This document shows positions 34,291 through 44,700 of a stretch of DNA of 64,000 nt, in pieces. Source of the stretch: Herbidospora yilanensis. GTDB taxonomy: Bacteria; Actinomycetota; Actinomycetes; Streptosporangiales; Streptosporangiaceae. The position numbers were made by a program, and so were the translations under genes. The stretch spans positions 272,966-336,965 of the forward strand of contig NZ_BBXE01000017.1 in NCBI RefSeq assembly GCF_001570565.1. The letters are read 5' to 3'. Position 1 is the stretch's first letter; each line of letters begins with the position of its first letter. The notes under the pieces were generated by a model. That model saw only the letters and a list, made by a program, of their open reading frames with translations, had not been told where the DNA came from and ran no database searches.

Positions 34291-35490
34291 TCAGCCGGGG
34301 GTCAGAAACAGGCCGTGCAGTCGCGTCACCGCCTTCAGCACGTCGGGCTCGGGACAGGTGACGGAGATCCGCCGGGGGCGGACCGTGAGGTCTCGCACCT
34401 GGACGCCGGCGGCTCTGAGCGTGTCGGGGAGCAGGCGCACCCGCGGGTGGTTCGGGCGGAACCCCCGGCCGACCAGCGACACCGTGCCCATGGGCGGCGA
34501 CCAGTACGATCCGGCGCAGGCGCCGGCCGCGCGCAGGCCGGCGAGCAGCTCGTCCACCTGGTCGCGGTCGGCGGCGTCCACCGTGAACCGCAGGGTGTAG
34601 CCGGTCCCGGCGGTGAGGTGGTCGAGCACGTCGACGGGCGGCGGGAGATCGGCCAGGGCGGCGGCGATGGTGGTCAGCGCGGCCGGGTCGACCCCGTCGA
34701 GCCGGCAGCGGAGCCGGCCGGTCCGGTGGGCGACGCCGACGGCGGCGAACCGCCCGTCGTCCGGCGGGGCCGAGGTCACCCAGGTCCCCATGCCGTCGGT
34801 CGTGCTCGACCGCACGTGGACGGGCACGCGGTGGGCGCCGGCGAGTTCGACGCTGGAGTGGGCGAGCACCGTGGCTCCCCCGGCGGCCAGTTCGGCCATG
34901 TCCTCATAGGAGAGGCGGTCGAGCTTGCGGGCGTCGGCGACGTGCCGGGGATCGGCGGTGAACACGCCCTCCACGTCGGTGAAGATCTCGCAGGCCTCGG
35001 CCCGCAGCGCCGCCGCCAGGGCGACGGCGGTGGTGTCGGAGCCGCCCCGGCTGAGCGTGGTCAGCTCGCCGCTCCCGGCGGCGATGCCCTGGAACCCGGC
35101 CACCACGGGCACGTAGCCGGTCCGCACGCACTCGCGGATCAGTTTCGGCCGGACGTTGACGATGCTCGCGCAACCGTGGACGCCGTCGGTGACGATGCCG
35201 CCGTCGCGGGCGTTGAACGAGCGGGCCGGCACGCCCAGCTCGTGCAGCGCCATGGCGAGCGCGGCGGCGGAGGCCTGTTCACCGGTGCTGAGCAGCAGGT
35301 CCAGTTCCCGGGCGTGCGGGTTGCCGGTGAGCTCGCGGGCCAGGCCGAGCATCGCGTCGGTGGTGCCGCCCATCGCGGAGACGACGGCCACCACCGACCC
35401 CTGCGCGGCGGCGATGCGCTTCGCCGCGTGACCGATCTTGTCCACGTCCCCCAGTGATGTGCCGCCGTACTTCTGGATCACCAGGTTCAT
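34291..35490 (-). CDS. Aspartate kinase (cluster-associated)
   Basis: The 399-residue enzyme phosphorylates aspartate to 4-phosphoaspartate. It starts with the kinase signature VIQKYGGTSLGD and has LSTGEQASAAALAMAL, the substrate/ATP loop LSRGGSDTTAVALA, and FTDVEGVFTADPR. Two small ACT-like regulatory repeats fill the C-terminus. Met/Val-to-Tyr and other changes in the first motif (KYGGTS for KFGGTS) are modest. It is shorter than most actinomycete housekeeping LysC (about 420), so the feedback domain may be altered. It is the sole aspartate-pathway gene here, embedded in an NRPS operon. It likely boosts an Asp-derived precursor (homoserine, threonine, diaminobutyrate or Asp-semialdehyde). 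Confidence 0.9.
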   Translation of the reverse strand: MNLVIQKYGGTSLGDVDKIGHAAKRIAAAQGSVVAVVSAMGGTTDAMLGLARELTGNPHARELDLLLSTGEQASAAALAMALHELGVPARSFNARDGGIVTDGVHGCASIVNVRPKLIRECVRTGYVPVVAGFQGIAAGSGELTTLSRGGSDTTAVALAAALRAEACEIFTDVEGVFTADPRHVADARKLDRLSYEDMAELAAGGATVLAHSSVELAGAHRVPVHVRSSTTDGMGTWVTSAPPDDGRFAAVGVAHRTGRLRCRLDGVDPAALTTIAAALADLPPPVDVLDHLTAGTGYTLRFTVDAADRDQVDELLAGLRAAGACAGSYWSPPMGTVSLVGRGFRPNHPRVRLLPDTLRAAGVQVRDLTVRPRRISVTCPEPDVLKAVTRLHGLFLTPG

Positions 35491-35493
35491 CGG

Positions 35494-36378
35494 TCACTCC
35501 TGCGGCTGCGGGAGCCGGACCGACTCGGCCGCCGCCCTCCGGTAGTAGAGCTGCGCGTCGTCGTCGGACCGCATGCCCGCCGCACCGTGGATCTGCATGG
35601 TCTGGACGGTGACCGTGCGGGCCAGGTCGGCGGCCTCGGCGAGGGTGGCCGCCGCGTGCGCGGCGGCGTCGCGGTCGTGGACGAGCAGGCGGGCCGCGTC
35701 GACGCGCATCGACATCTCGGCGAGCCGGAAGGACAACGCCTGGTTGGCGCCGATGGCGCGGCCGAACTGGCGGCGCGTCTTCGCGTAGCCGACGGCGTGG
35801 TCGATCGCCGCCTGGGCCAGGCCCACGAGATAGGCCGCCTGGCGCACCCGCGCGGGCGCCCAGTCGACGGGGCCGGCCCAGGTCGTCACGGGCGTGTCCG
35901 TGAAGTCGACCCGGTGGAGCTCGCCCCGGCCGGTCTCCTCGTGCCGCCGCGTCGTGATGGACGGATGGCCGGCCCGGACGAGCGCCGACCGGTCCCCGCC
36001 GACGACGGCGAAGTGCTCGACCTCGTCCGCGAACCCGACGAAGTCGCACCGGGCGGTGATCGTCTCGTCCTGGCCGGAGTACGACCCCGCCGCGAGCGCC
36101 ACCGGCGCGTGGCCGAGATCGGCGTCGGGGAACAGTTCGCGCGCGGTCAGGGTGTCGAGGAGCGGGCCCTGGTAGAGGACCGATCCGAGGAGCTCGGCCA
36201 GGCCGGCCGCGTCGCCGTCGTCGAGGGCGCCGAGGCCGGTCAGGCCCTCCCACACCATCGCGCGGGTCTCGCGGCGGTCGTCGTCGGTGTCCCCGCCCTC
36301 GCCGCGCGGGCGGTCGGCCATCCGCCGGACCAGCGGGGCCAGGTCTCCTTCGAAGAACTCGGCGATCGTGGTGGTCAT
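35494..36378 (-). CDS. Acyl-CoA dehydrogenase family protein, short subunit (cluster-associated)
   Basis: The 294-residue protein is a shortened acyl-CoA dehydrogenase. The C-terminal four-helix domain is clear (AQAAIDHAVGYAKTRRQFGRAIGANQALSF, and MQIHGAAGMRSDDDAQLYYRRA), while the beta domain is abbreviated. Short, divergent subunits of this kind usually pair with a full-length partner in a heteromeric dehydrogenase. The partner gene lies immediately upstream and overlaps by four bases. As part of the NRPS arm it probably desaturates a carrier- or CoA-bound intermediate. An AGGAG near its 3' end serves the next gene, aspartate kinase. Confidence 0.85.
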   Translation of the reverse strand: MTTTIAEFFEGDLAPLVRRMADRPRGEGGDTDDDRRETRAMVWEGLTGLGALDDGDAAGLAELLGSVLYQGPLLDTLTARELFPDADLGHAPVALAAGSYSGQDETITARCDFVGFADEVEHFAVVGGDRSALVRAGHPSITTRRHEETGRGELHRVDFTDTPVTTWAGPVDWAPARVRQAAYLVGLAQAAIDHAVGYAKTRRQFGRAIGANQALSFRLAEMSMRVDAARLLVHDRDAAAHAAATLAEAADLARTVTVQTMQIHGAAGMRSDDDAQLYYRRAAAESVRLPQPQE

Positions 36379-37511
36379 GACGGCAACCCCAGTTTCGATG
36401 TGGCGACGAAATAGAGCATGATCTCCGAGGAGCCCTGGGCCAGCGTGAGGCCGGGCGCCTCCCGGAACGCGGCGTCGAAGACGCCGTCGGCGATCGCGTC
36501 GGGGTCGCGCGCGTCGAGCAGCGCCCGCGGTCCGAGCAGCTCGACCGCGGCCACCGACACCTCCTTGGCCGTCTCGGACGTGTACCACTTGGCGGTCGCC
36601 GAGTGGATCTCGTCGGGCTTGCCCTCGTGCAGGTTGGCGATGCACCGCCAGGCCAGCAGCCGGGCCGCGCGCACCCGGGTCTCCAGGCGCGCCAGGCGTT
36701 CCCCACTCCCCGGCGGCGCGTGCTCGCGCAGCGCGGCCAGCGTGCGTTCGGCCTTGGCGGAGTGGTCGAGCCCGGTGCGCTCGAACGGCAGCACCCGGTT
36801 CAGCACCTGCCAGCCGTCGTCGACCTCGCCGAGCACGTCCTCGCGGCCGATCCGGATCCCGTCGAGCGTGATCAGGTCGAAGCGCTCCTCCGACAGGTTC
36901 CACACCGGCTCGATCACGGTGCCCAGGGTGTGCAGCGGGACCAGGAACAGCGTGATCCCGGCGTAGTCGACCGGGCCGGTCGAGGTGCGGGCCGCGCACA
37001 ACGCGAAGTCGCTGTGCTGCGCCTTCATGTTGTAGATCTTCCGGCCCGTCAGGCGGTGGCCGTCGCCGTCGGGCTCGGCGCGGGTGGCGAGCGAGCCCAG
37101 GTCGGATCCGACGTCGGGCTCGCTGAACAGCACGTTGGCCGTGGTCTCGCCGCGCGCCAGGCCCGGCAGGTAGCGCTCCTTCTGCTCGTCGGTGCCCATC
37201 AGGTTGATGGCGTTGCCGACGATGTCGACGCCCAGGGAGTGCACGTTCTCGGGCACGCCGTGGCGGATCATCTCCTCGGTGACGATCGCCTTCTCGACGA
37301 TCGTGGCCCCCGAGCCGCCGTACCGTTCCGGCCAGTTGATCGCGAGCCAGCCGAGCTTGCCCAGCCGCCGGTGGACGTCGAGCAGCCCGCTCTCCTCCCC
37401 GTACGGCGTCCGCCGCGACTGGGCGATCTCGGCGCGCACAACGTCCTCGCACAGCAGCGCGCAGACCTTCTCCCGGAAGCCCTCCTGTTCGGGCGTGAAG
37501 ACCGGCGTCAT
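36375..37511 (-). CDS. Acyl-CoA dehydrogenase family protein, long subunit (cluster-associated)
   Basis: The 378-residue protein has FAD motifs NVLFSEPDVGSDLGSLATRA and GRKIYNMKAQHSDF, and the C-terminal helical domain with REAPGLTLAQGSSEIMLYFVATSKLG. The catalytic Glu position of C-terminal-type dehydrogenases may correspond to the Glu of AQGSSEIM, but this needs alignment. It overlaps the thioesterase gene by four bases and the short subunit by four bases, so thioesterase, long subunit and short subunit are tightly coupled. The pair may install a dehydro-amino-acid or enoyl unit on the peptide. Confidence 0.87.
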   Translation of the reverse strand: MTPVFTPEQEGFREKVCALLCEDVVRAEIAQSRRTPYGEESGLLDVHRRLGKLGWLAINWPERYGGSGATIVEKAIVTEEMIRHGVPENVHSLGVDIVGNAINLMGTDEQKERYLPGLARGETTANVLFSEPDVGSDLGSLATRAEPDGDGHRLTGRKIYNMKAQHSDFALCAARTSTGPVDYAGITLFLVPLHTLGTVIEPVWNLSEERFDLITLDGIRIGREDVLGEVDDGWQVLNRVLPFERTGLDHSAKAERTLAALREHAPPGSGERLARLETRVRAARLLAWRCIANLHEGKPDEIHSATAKWYTSETAKEVSVAAVELLGPRALLDARDPDAIADGVFDAAFREAPGLTLAQGSSEIMLYFVATSKLGLPS

Positions 37512-38302
37512 CGCACACTCACCTCGCTGAACCTCTCGCGCATCACGGCGGCGAGCGCCTCGGCGCGCGCCGCCTGGAGCATGGTGTAGTGGTCGCCCGC
37601 CACCACCTGGACGTCGTCGGCGTAGGGCCGCCACCGGTCGAGCTTGGCCGGTTCGCAATCCTCGGCGCAGAGCAGGACCACCCGGCCCTCCACCCGCGTG
37701 GGGCGGAAGGCCAGGAGCCCGCGGACGTTCGCCGCGAACACGGGGAACCGCCGGGCCCGTTCGGCCTCGTCGAGTTCCGCGCCCATCGCGGCGAGGTCGG
37801 CGTCGAACCACGCGGCCAGCTCGTCGTCGCCGGGCCTCGACGGCTCGTCGGCGACGCCGGTGTCGAGCAGGAACGTCAGGGCGGCGCCGCCGTCGAGGCG
37901 GGCCATCTCCAGCGCCACCGCCCCGCCGACCGACCAGCCGCCCAGATACAGCGGCCCGTAGGGCCGGACCGCGCGGACCTCGGCCAGGTAGACGGCCGCC
38001 AGTTCGGCCAGCCCCCGGTCGCCGGGCACGCCGTCGTGCAGTCCCGGGTCCTCCAGGGCGTACACCGGCCGGTCGCGGCCCAGGATCGCGGCCAGCGCGA
38101 CGTAGGGGGCGACCGAGCCGCCGGCGGCGTGCACCAGGAACAGCGGCGGCTCCTCCAGGCCCATGCCGCCGAGCGGGACCAGCGGGGACTCCGGCGGCCG
38201 GCCGGGATCCGGGAGGCACTCCTCCCGCCTGCGGCGCAGCTCCATGCGCAGCACCGCCTGCCGTTTCTCCTCCAGGCGTTTCTCCTCCAGGGTGGCGTCC
38301 AT
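37508..38302 (-). CDS. Stand-alone thioesterase of the NRPS system
   Basis: The 264-residue alpha/beta hydrolase resembles NRPS thioesterase domains: PLFLVHAAGGSVAPYVALA, the elbow LGGWSVGGAVALEMA (Ser about residue 126), an Asp in FLLDTGVAD, and the His in VVAGDHYTML near the C-terminus. Unusually, it begins with a highly charged helix of about 30 residues (LEEKRLEEKRQAVLRMELRR). That may be a docking element toward the acidic tail of the C-A-T protein (LSEEELDRLLKEQS), whose stop overlaps the thioesterase ATG (TGATG). I infer a split termination module rather than a type II editing enzyme, though the latter cannot be excluded. Confidence 0.82.
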   Translation of the reverse strand: MDATLEEKRLEEKRQAVLRMELRRRREECLPDPGRPPESPLVPLGGMGLEEPPLFLVHAAGGSVAPYVALAAILGRDRPVYALEDPGLHDGVPGDRGLAELAAVYLAEVRAVRPYGPLYLGGWSVGGAVALEMARLDGGAALTFLLDTGVADEPSRPGDDELAAWFDADLAAMGAELDEAERARRFPVFAANVRGLLAFRPTRVEGRVVLLCAEDCEPAKLDRWRPYADDVQVVAGDHYTMLQAARAEALAAVMRERFSEVSVR

Positions 38303-41300
38303 CAGCTCTGCTCTTTCAGCAGCCGGTCGAGTTCCTCCTCGGACAGGTCGGCGACCTGCGCCTCCAGCTTCGCCACCTCGTCGTCGCCGAGCAGCGCGCG
38401 CTGCGCGTCGTCGACCTGGGCGGAGAACTGGCTGAGCAGCGGGTAGCTGAACAGCCGCCGGGGGTCGAGGGTCACCTGGAAGGCGTCGCGCACCCGGGAG
38501 ATCATCTGGGTGACCTGCAGCGAGTTGCCGCCCAGGACGAAGAAGTTGTCCTGCGCGCCGACGGTGCCGGGCTCCAGGCTCAGCAGGCCGGTCCAGATCT
38601 CGGCGATGCGGCGCTCGGTGTCGGTGGTCAGCTCGACCTTGCCCGCGCCGCCGTCGGGGCGGGGGTCGGGCAGCTTCCGGTGGTCGACCTTCCCCGCCGG
38701 GGTCAGCGGGAGCTGGTCGAGGTGGACGTAGTCGGTCGGCACCATGTGCATGGGCAGCCGCCCGGCCAGGTGTTCGCGCAGGGCCTCGTGGTCGACGTCG
38801 CCGACCACGTAGGCGGCCAGCCACGCCGAGGGCGTGCCCTGGTCGCGCACGGTCACGACGCACTGCCGGACGCCCTCGAAGCCCTCGACGGCGTGCTCGA
38901 TCTCGCCGAGCTCCACGCGCAGGCCGCGCAGCTTCACCTGGCGGTCGGCCCGGCCGAGGAACTCCAACTGGCCGTCGGCGTTCCAGCGGGCCAGGTCGCC
39001 GGTGGCGTACATGCGCTCGCCGGGCCCGGTGGCGAAGGGGTCGGGCCGGAACCTCTCGGCGGTCTGGTCGGGCCGCCCGAGGTAGCCCACGGCCAGCCCC
39101 GCGCCCGCCATGTAGAGCTCGCCGGGCACGCCGACCGGCACCGGGCGCAGGCCCTTGTCCAGGACGTAGGCACGCTGGTTGTCCATCGCCCGGCCGATGG
39201 GCGGGGCGCCCTCGATCGGCTCCGGCGGGCACAGGTAGTCGACGCACGTGACCGTGACCTCGGTCGGGCCGTAGCCGTTGTGGAACTCGCGGCCCGGCCT
39301 GCTCCACTTGTTGACCAGCTCGGGCCCGAAGGGCTCCATGCCGATGAAGCAGACCCGCAGGTCGTCGAGGCCGGCCGGGTCGAGCAGCCCGAGCACCGCG
39401 GGCGGGATGTCCACCATCGTGACCCGTTCGCGGGCGAGCAGGTCCTGCAGCGAATCGGGGTCGAGCAGCTCGGCGCGGGGCGCGCCGACGATGGTGCCGC
39501 CGGCGGTGAGCGTCGAGAAGACGTCCGAGACGCTCACGTCGAAGGCGGGGTTGGAGAACTGGAGGATGCGGTCGTCGGGCGTGACCTGGAACATGCGCCG
39601 GAAGGCGGTGCAGAAGTTGACCACCGCGCGGTGGGGCACCATGACGCCCTTGGGGGTGCCGGTCGAGCCCGAGGTGTAGATGACGTAGGCGGTGTCCTCC
39701 TGGGACACGGCCACCGAGGGCGGCGTGCCGGGCCGGCCGTCGAGCGCGTCGCTGTCCAGCAGGACGCGGGCCACCTCGGAGGGCACCCGGTCGGCGAGGC
39801 CGGAGGTCGTCACGACCACCGGCACCTCGGCGTCGCCGAGCTGGTAGGCCAGCCGGTCGGGCGGGTACTGCGGGTCGAGCGGCAACCACGCGCCGCCCGC
39901 CTTCAGCACGCCGAGTTCGGCGGCCGGCAGGTCGAAGCCGCGCTCCACGAGCACCCCGACCACGGTCCCGGGCGTCACCTTGAACTCCTCGACGAGCGCG
40001 TGCGCCAGGCGGCTGGACCGCTCGTCGAGCCGCGCGTACGTCAGGTCCTCGCCCGCGAACCGCATGGCGACCGCGTCGGGGGCCTCGGCCACGCGGGCCG
40101 CGAACAGCTCGTGCAGCAGGCGCCCGTCGTGCTCGCGCGGCTCGGGGTTCCACGCGGTGAGGACCCGCAGGTACTCGTCGTTGGACATGATGTCGAGCTC
40201 GTCGATCCGGGCGGCCGGCCGTGACAGCGCGTCGGCCATGACCGTCGTGAAGTGCTCGACGAGGGCCTCGACCCGCTCGTGGTCGAACAGCTCGGAGGAG
40301 TACTCGATCCACACGCCCAGCCCGCCGTCGGGCAGGTCGTTGATCTGGAACGTGAGGTCGAAGCGGGTCGTCTCGGGCTGCGGGGTGAGCATCTCGACGT
40401 CCAGGCCCTGGAACTCCCAGCGGGCGATCATCGGCTCGGGCAGCAGCGTGAACAGGTGCGCGACCAGCGGGTTGCGGCCCGGCACCCGCTCCGGGCTCAG
40501 CTCCTCGATCATCCGGCCGAACGGCATGTCCTGGCGGGCCATCGCGTCGAGGACGGTGTCGTTGGTGGTGTGCACCAGGTCGCGGAAGACCGGGTTGCCC
40601 GCCAGGTTCCCGCGGACGGCGACCGTGTTGGCGAAGAACCCCATCATGGGCTCGGTCTCCGAGCGGGTGCGGCCGGAGAAGACCGAGCCGAGCGCGATGT
40701 CGTCCTGGCCGGTGTAGCGGTTGATCACGATCTGGTAGCCGGCCATCGTCAGGGCGAGCAGGGAGACGTTCTCGGCCTGGGCCAGGTCGCGGATGCCGCG
40801 CGCGAGGTCGTCGGGCAGCCGGCCCTCGTAGATGCGGCCGGCCCCGGTCGGCGCCGAGGGGCGCTCCCGGTCGCCGCGCCACTCCAGCGGCTCCATCCCG
40901 TCGAGCGCCGTGCGCCAGGACTCGATCTGCTTGGCCGGTTCCTCGCTGAGCAGCCAGAGCCGCTGCCAGGCGGCGAAGTCGGCGGGGTGCAGGGTCAGCT
41001 CGGGGAACCGCGCGCCGCCCGGGTCGGCGTAGCGCGCGGACAACTCCTCGGCGAACTGGCGCGACGACCATCCGTCGATGACGATGTGGTGCCAGACGAT
41101 GGACAACACGTGGTCGTCGGGGCCCAGGCGCAGCACGCCGAACCGGTAGGGCGGGTGGTTGCGCAGGTCGAACTCCTCGCGCACCTGGCCGTCGATCCAG
41201 TCCTGGATCCCGGCCTCGGCGCCGTCGGTCACCGGCAGGTCCCACGTCTCGGGCGGCGGGTCGACGGTCTGGAACGGCACGCCGTGCTCGTCGCCGAACC

Positions 41301-41595
41301 GGGTGCGCAGGCTCTCGTGGCGGGTCACGATCCCGCGCAGGGCCTCGGAGAGGGCGTGCACGTCGAGCGGCCCGCGCAGCCGCATCGCGAACGGGACGTT
41401 GTAGACGGGGGCGCCGGCCACCATCTGGTGCAGGAACCACAGGAACCGCTGCTGCTCGGCGATGGCCATCTTGCCGGTGCGCGGAACGGGGACGATCTTC
41501 TCCCGCTCGGCCTTCTCGGCCACCCGCTGGCGGACCTTCCGCTCCAGCAGGGCCCGCTTGATGTCGCCGACGTTGCGCTCTTCGGGGGTGGACAT
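38302..41595 (-). CDS. Non-ribosomal peptide synthetase, C-A-T module
   Basis: The 1097-residue synthetase opens with a condensation domain (about residues 40-480, HHxxxDG motif as WHHIVIDGWS). The adenylation domain (about 490-990) has [11 protein letters not shown] (A3), NPAFDVSVSD (A4), NGYGPTEVT (A5), YATGDLARW (A7) and TPAGKVDHRKL (A10 Lys). The carrier domain has DNFFVLGGNSLQ with the phosphopantetheine Ser (about 1010-1070). There is no TE or epimerase; the tail is acidic and may dock to the separate thioesterase. By alignment to GrsA from memory, the specificity positions read D-V-S-D-F-G-G-V-T-K, which matches no well-known code. The start is the ATG at 41595 behind GGAGAAGGAG. MbtH is encoded just upstream. 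Confidence 0.93.
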   Translation of the reverse strand: MSTPEERNVGDIKRALLERKVRQRVAEKAEREKIVPVPRTGKMAIAEQQRFLWFLHQMVAGAPVYNVPFAMRLRGPLDVHALSEALRGIVTRHESLRTRFGDEHGVPFQTVDPPPETWDLPVTDGAEAGIQDWIDGQVREEFDLRNHPPYRFGVLRLGPDDHVLSIVWHHIVIDGWSSRQFAEELSARYADPGGARFPELTLHPADFAAWQRLWLLSEEPAKQIESWRTALDGMEPLEWRGDRERPSAPTGAGRIYEGRLPDDLARGIRDLAQAENVSLLALTMAGYQIVINRYTGQDDIALGSVFSGRTRSETEPMMGFFANTVAVRGNLAGNPVFRDLVHTTNDTVLDAMARQDMPFGRMIEELSPERVPGRNPLVAHLFTLLPEPMIARWEFQGLDVEMLTPQPETTRFDLTFQINDLPDGGLGVWIEYSSELFDHERVEALVEHFTTVMADALSRPAARIDELDIMSNDEYLRVLTAWNPEPREHDGRLLHELFAARVAEAPDAVAMRFAGEDLTYARLDERSSRLAHALVEEFKVTPGTVVGVLVERGFDLPAAELGVLKAGGAWLPLDPQYPPDRLAYQLGDAEVPVVVTTSGLADRVPSEVARVLLDSDALDGRPGTPPSVAVSQEDTAYVIYTSGSTGTPKGVMVPHRAVVNFCTAFRRMFQVTPDDRILQFSNPAFDVSVSDVFSTLTAGGTIVGAPRAELLDPDSLQDLLARERVTMVDIPPAVLGLLDPAGLDDLRVCFIGMEPFGPELVNKWSRPGREFHNGYGPTEVTVTCVDYLCPPEPIEGAPPIGRAMDNQRAYVLDKGLRPVPVGVPGELYMAGAGLAVGYLGRPDQTAERFRPDPFATGPGERMYATGDLARWNADGQLEFLGRADRQVKLRGLRVELGEIEHAVEGFEGVRQCVVTVRDQGTPSAWLAAYVVGDVDHEALREHLAGRLPMHMVPTDYVHLDQLPLTPAGKVDHRKLPDPRPDGGAGKVELTTDTERRIAEIWTGLLSLEPGTVGAQDNFFVLGGNSLQVTQMISRVRDAFQVTLDPRRLFSYPLLSQFSAQVDDAQRALLGDDEVAKLEAQVADLSEEELDRLLKEQS

Positions 41596-41612
41596 GATCT
41601 CCTTCTCCTCCT

Positions 41613-41789
41613 TCACCGTCGGACGCTCAACGGGCGCAGATCCGTCCACACGCTCGCGATGTGCGCCAGGCACTCGTCCTTGCCGCCTTCGAAGCCGGCC
41701 TCGCGCCAGCCGTTCGGGATCTCGCGGCCGGCCGGCCATATCGAGTACTGCTCCTCGTGGTTGATCACCACGGCGAACTGCTCTTCCAT
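41613..41789 (-). CDS. MbtH-like protein
   Basis: The 58-residue protein carries the full MbtH signature: [19 protein letters not shown] followed by [16 protein letters not shown]. MbtH proteins bind adenylation domains of NRPSs and are needed for their solubility and activation. It lies between the two NRPS genes, 17 bases before the C-A-T start and five bases after the A-T-R stop, so it probably serves one or both adenylation domains. The ATG at 41789 has AGGTAGG upstream. Confidence 0.95.
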   Translation of the reverse strand: MEEQFAVVINHEEQYSIWPAGREIPNGWREAGFEGGKDECLAHIASVWTDLRPLSVRR

Positions 41790-41794
41790 TGCGC

Positions 41795-44700
41795 CTACCT
41801 TTCTTGAGGGACGAAGGCGGAGGTGTCGGACAACGAGCTGAGATAGCGGTCGAGCGCCCCGAGGGCGTCGGTCTCCGGGCGGGCGAGCGCCGCCCCGTGG
41901 CGGTCGAACCGCCGGATGTCGAAGTGGCGGGAGCCGTCGGTGAACATCTCGTCGAACTCGGCCGGCGCGGCGTCGCGGCCGCCGTCCGGGGGCGGCAGCA
42001 GCAGGCGGAGCCCGGCGAGCCTCCCGTCGGGCTCGGCGATCGCCTCCAGGCGGTCGCGGAACTCCGCGTAGCCGACCCGGTCGAGGCCGCACCGCGCGGC
42101 CAGCGCGTCGAAGGCGTCGGCGAAGCGCAGCCCGGTCGGCCACAACACGTGCATCGCGCCGTCGGGCACGTCGAGGTCGGCGGTCGCGGCGCGGGCCAGG
42201 AACCGGGCGACCACGTCGACCGGGGTGACGTCGGTGGCGGCCCCGGTCGGGAACACGCACCGGGTGCGGGCGCAGGCGTACAGCAGGTTGTGGGCCAGCG
42301 AGTCGGGGTTGGCCACGCCGGTCTCGCGGTGCGGCCAGACCTCGCCGAGGCGGTAGACCACCGAGGCGACGCCCTGGCGATGCGCGTCGGCGACGAGGCT
42401 CTCGGCGACGTACTTCGACCGGTTGTAGCCGTCGGCGGCGACCTCGTCGGGCGCCGGGATCCGGTCTTCGGTGATGGGCGGGCCGGTCCGCCCGGCGGGG
42501 GCGAAGATGCTCAGGGTGGACAGCAGGTGCAGGCGGGCGCCGCCCGTGGCGAGCTTGATGAGCTCCTGTACGCCCAGCACGTTGGCCGGCCGGTGGTCGA
42601 GGTAGCCCGACAGGAAGTTGACCGCGCCGGCGGCGTTGACGATGCCCGACACCGTCGAGGCGAGGGCGTCGAAGCGCCGCCGCGGCAGCCCGAGCAGTTC
42701 CCCGGCCAGGTCGCCGGGGACCACCTCGACGCGTCCGCCCTCGATCGCCATGGGGAGCTGCCGCCAGGCGGAGGTCAGGCCGTAGTGGTCGAGGGTCTCG
42801 GTCAGCCGCCGGGCGCCGTCGGCCGGGTCGGCGCACCGGACCAGGCAGATCACCTCGGCGGTGGAGCGGGTCAGCAGCTCGGCGAGGACGTGCGCCCCGA
42901 TGAACCCGGTCGCGCCGGTCAGCAGCAGCGTGCGGGGCGGGCGCCAGGCGAGGTCCTGCCGGACGTAGGCCAGTTCGGCGCTCTCGTCGTCCACGCCGCC
43001 CGCCAGCCGCGCCGCCTGGCCGCGCACGGTCGGCTCGGCGAGCAGGTCGCGGGGCCGGACCGGCCGGCCGAGGCGTTCGCCGACGGCGGTGACGACCCGG
43101 TAGGCCAGCAGCGAGGTGCCCCCGTAGTCGGAGAAGGGCACGACCACCGAGACCCGGTCGCGGTCGAGCACCTCGCGCCACGCTGAGCAGACCAGTTCCT
43201 CCATCGGGCCGTCCGGGGGCTCCACGTGCTCCTCCGCGCCGTCGGCGACCACGAGCGCGGCCAGCGCCTTGCGGTCGGCCTTGCCGTTGTGGTTGAGCGG
43301 GAGCTCGTCGAGCACCACGATCCGGTGTGGGACCTGCTCGGCCGGGAGCTTCGCCGCGGCGTAGCCGCGCAGTTGCTCCGCCGACGGGGTCTCGTCGGGT
43401 GAGCGCGGGGTCACGCAGCTCACCAGCGTGGCGTCGGGCGCCTCGCCGAGCACGACCGCGGCGGCGTCGCCGACGAGCGGATGGCCGGCCAGGGCCGCGG
43501 CGACGTCGCCGAGCTCCACCCGCACCCCGCCGAGCTTGACCTGCTCGTCGAGCCGGCCGGCGAAGTGGAGCCGCCCGTCGTCCCCGGCCCACGCCAGGTC
43601 GCCGGTGCGGTAGAGCGTGTGGCCGGGGATCTGCGGGAACGGGTTGGGCACAAAAGTCCGGGCGGTCCGCGCGGGGTCGTTGAGGTAGCCCGCGCCGACG
43701 CACTCGCCGCCGAGGTAGAGCTCGCCCGGGGTGTTCTCCGGGACGGGGTTCAGGTCGCCGTCGAGCAGGATCGCGGCGGTGTTGTCGATGGGGCGGCCGA
43801 TCGGGATCCGGTCGGCGTCGGCGTCGGTGACGTCGTGGAACACCGACCCGATCGAGCACTCCGTCGGCCCGAAGGTGTTGGTGACCGCGAGGCCCGGCAG
43901 CAGCGCGCGCAGCCGGTGGACCACGCCGGGTCCGGCCGGCTCGCCGCCGATCAGCATGCGGCGCAGGCTCGTCGTCGCGGCGCGCAGGTCGTCGCGTTCC
44001 TCCAGCAGGGCCACGAACGCCGCCAGCACCGACGGCACGAAGTCGGTCATCGTGACGCCGTACCGGCCGATGGTCGTCGCGGTCTCCTCCAGGTCGAGGA
44101 TGCCGTCGCGGTCGGGCAGCACGACCTGCCCCCCGGACGTGAGCGGCCAGAGCACCTGCCACATCGAGGAGTCGAACGTGGACCGGCTGTTCTGCAGCGT
44201 CACGTGGCCGGACCCGTCGCCGAACCGGCGCGACATCGCGGTCAGCCGGTTGACCAGGCCGCGGTGCCGGTTGAGCGCGCACTTGGGCGTGCCCGTCGAG
44301 CCGGAGGTGTAGAACCCGTAGATCAGGTCGCCGGGACCGGGCCGGCGCTCGCGCGGCACCGGTTCGGCGTCGCCCGGCCCGGCGCAGTCGACGACCACCG
44401 CGGGGACGGGTTCGCGCAGGCCGGCGAGGAGCTCCTCGGTCTCCGGGGAGACCACGACGGCGCGCGGCGACAGTTCGGTGATGATCGCGTCGAGCCGGTC
44501 GGCCGGCCAGGCCGGATCGAGCGGCACGAACGCCGCGCCGGTCTTCATGACCCCGAAGAGGGCGGCCGGGAACTCGCGTCCGTCGGCCACCAGAACGGGG
44601 GTCAGATGGTGTCTCCCCACGCCGCCGCCGATCAGCCGGCGGGCGGTCGTGTTGGCCGCCGCGTCGAGGTCGGCGTAGCTCATCGTCAGGTCGCGATAGC

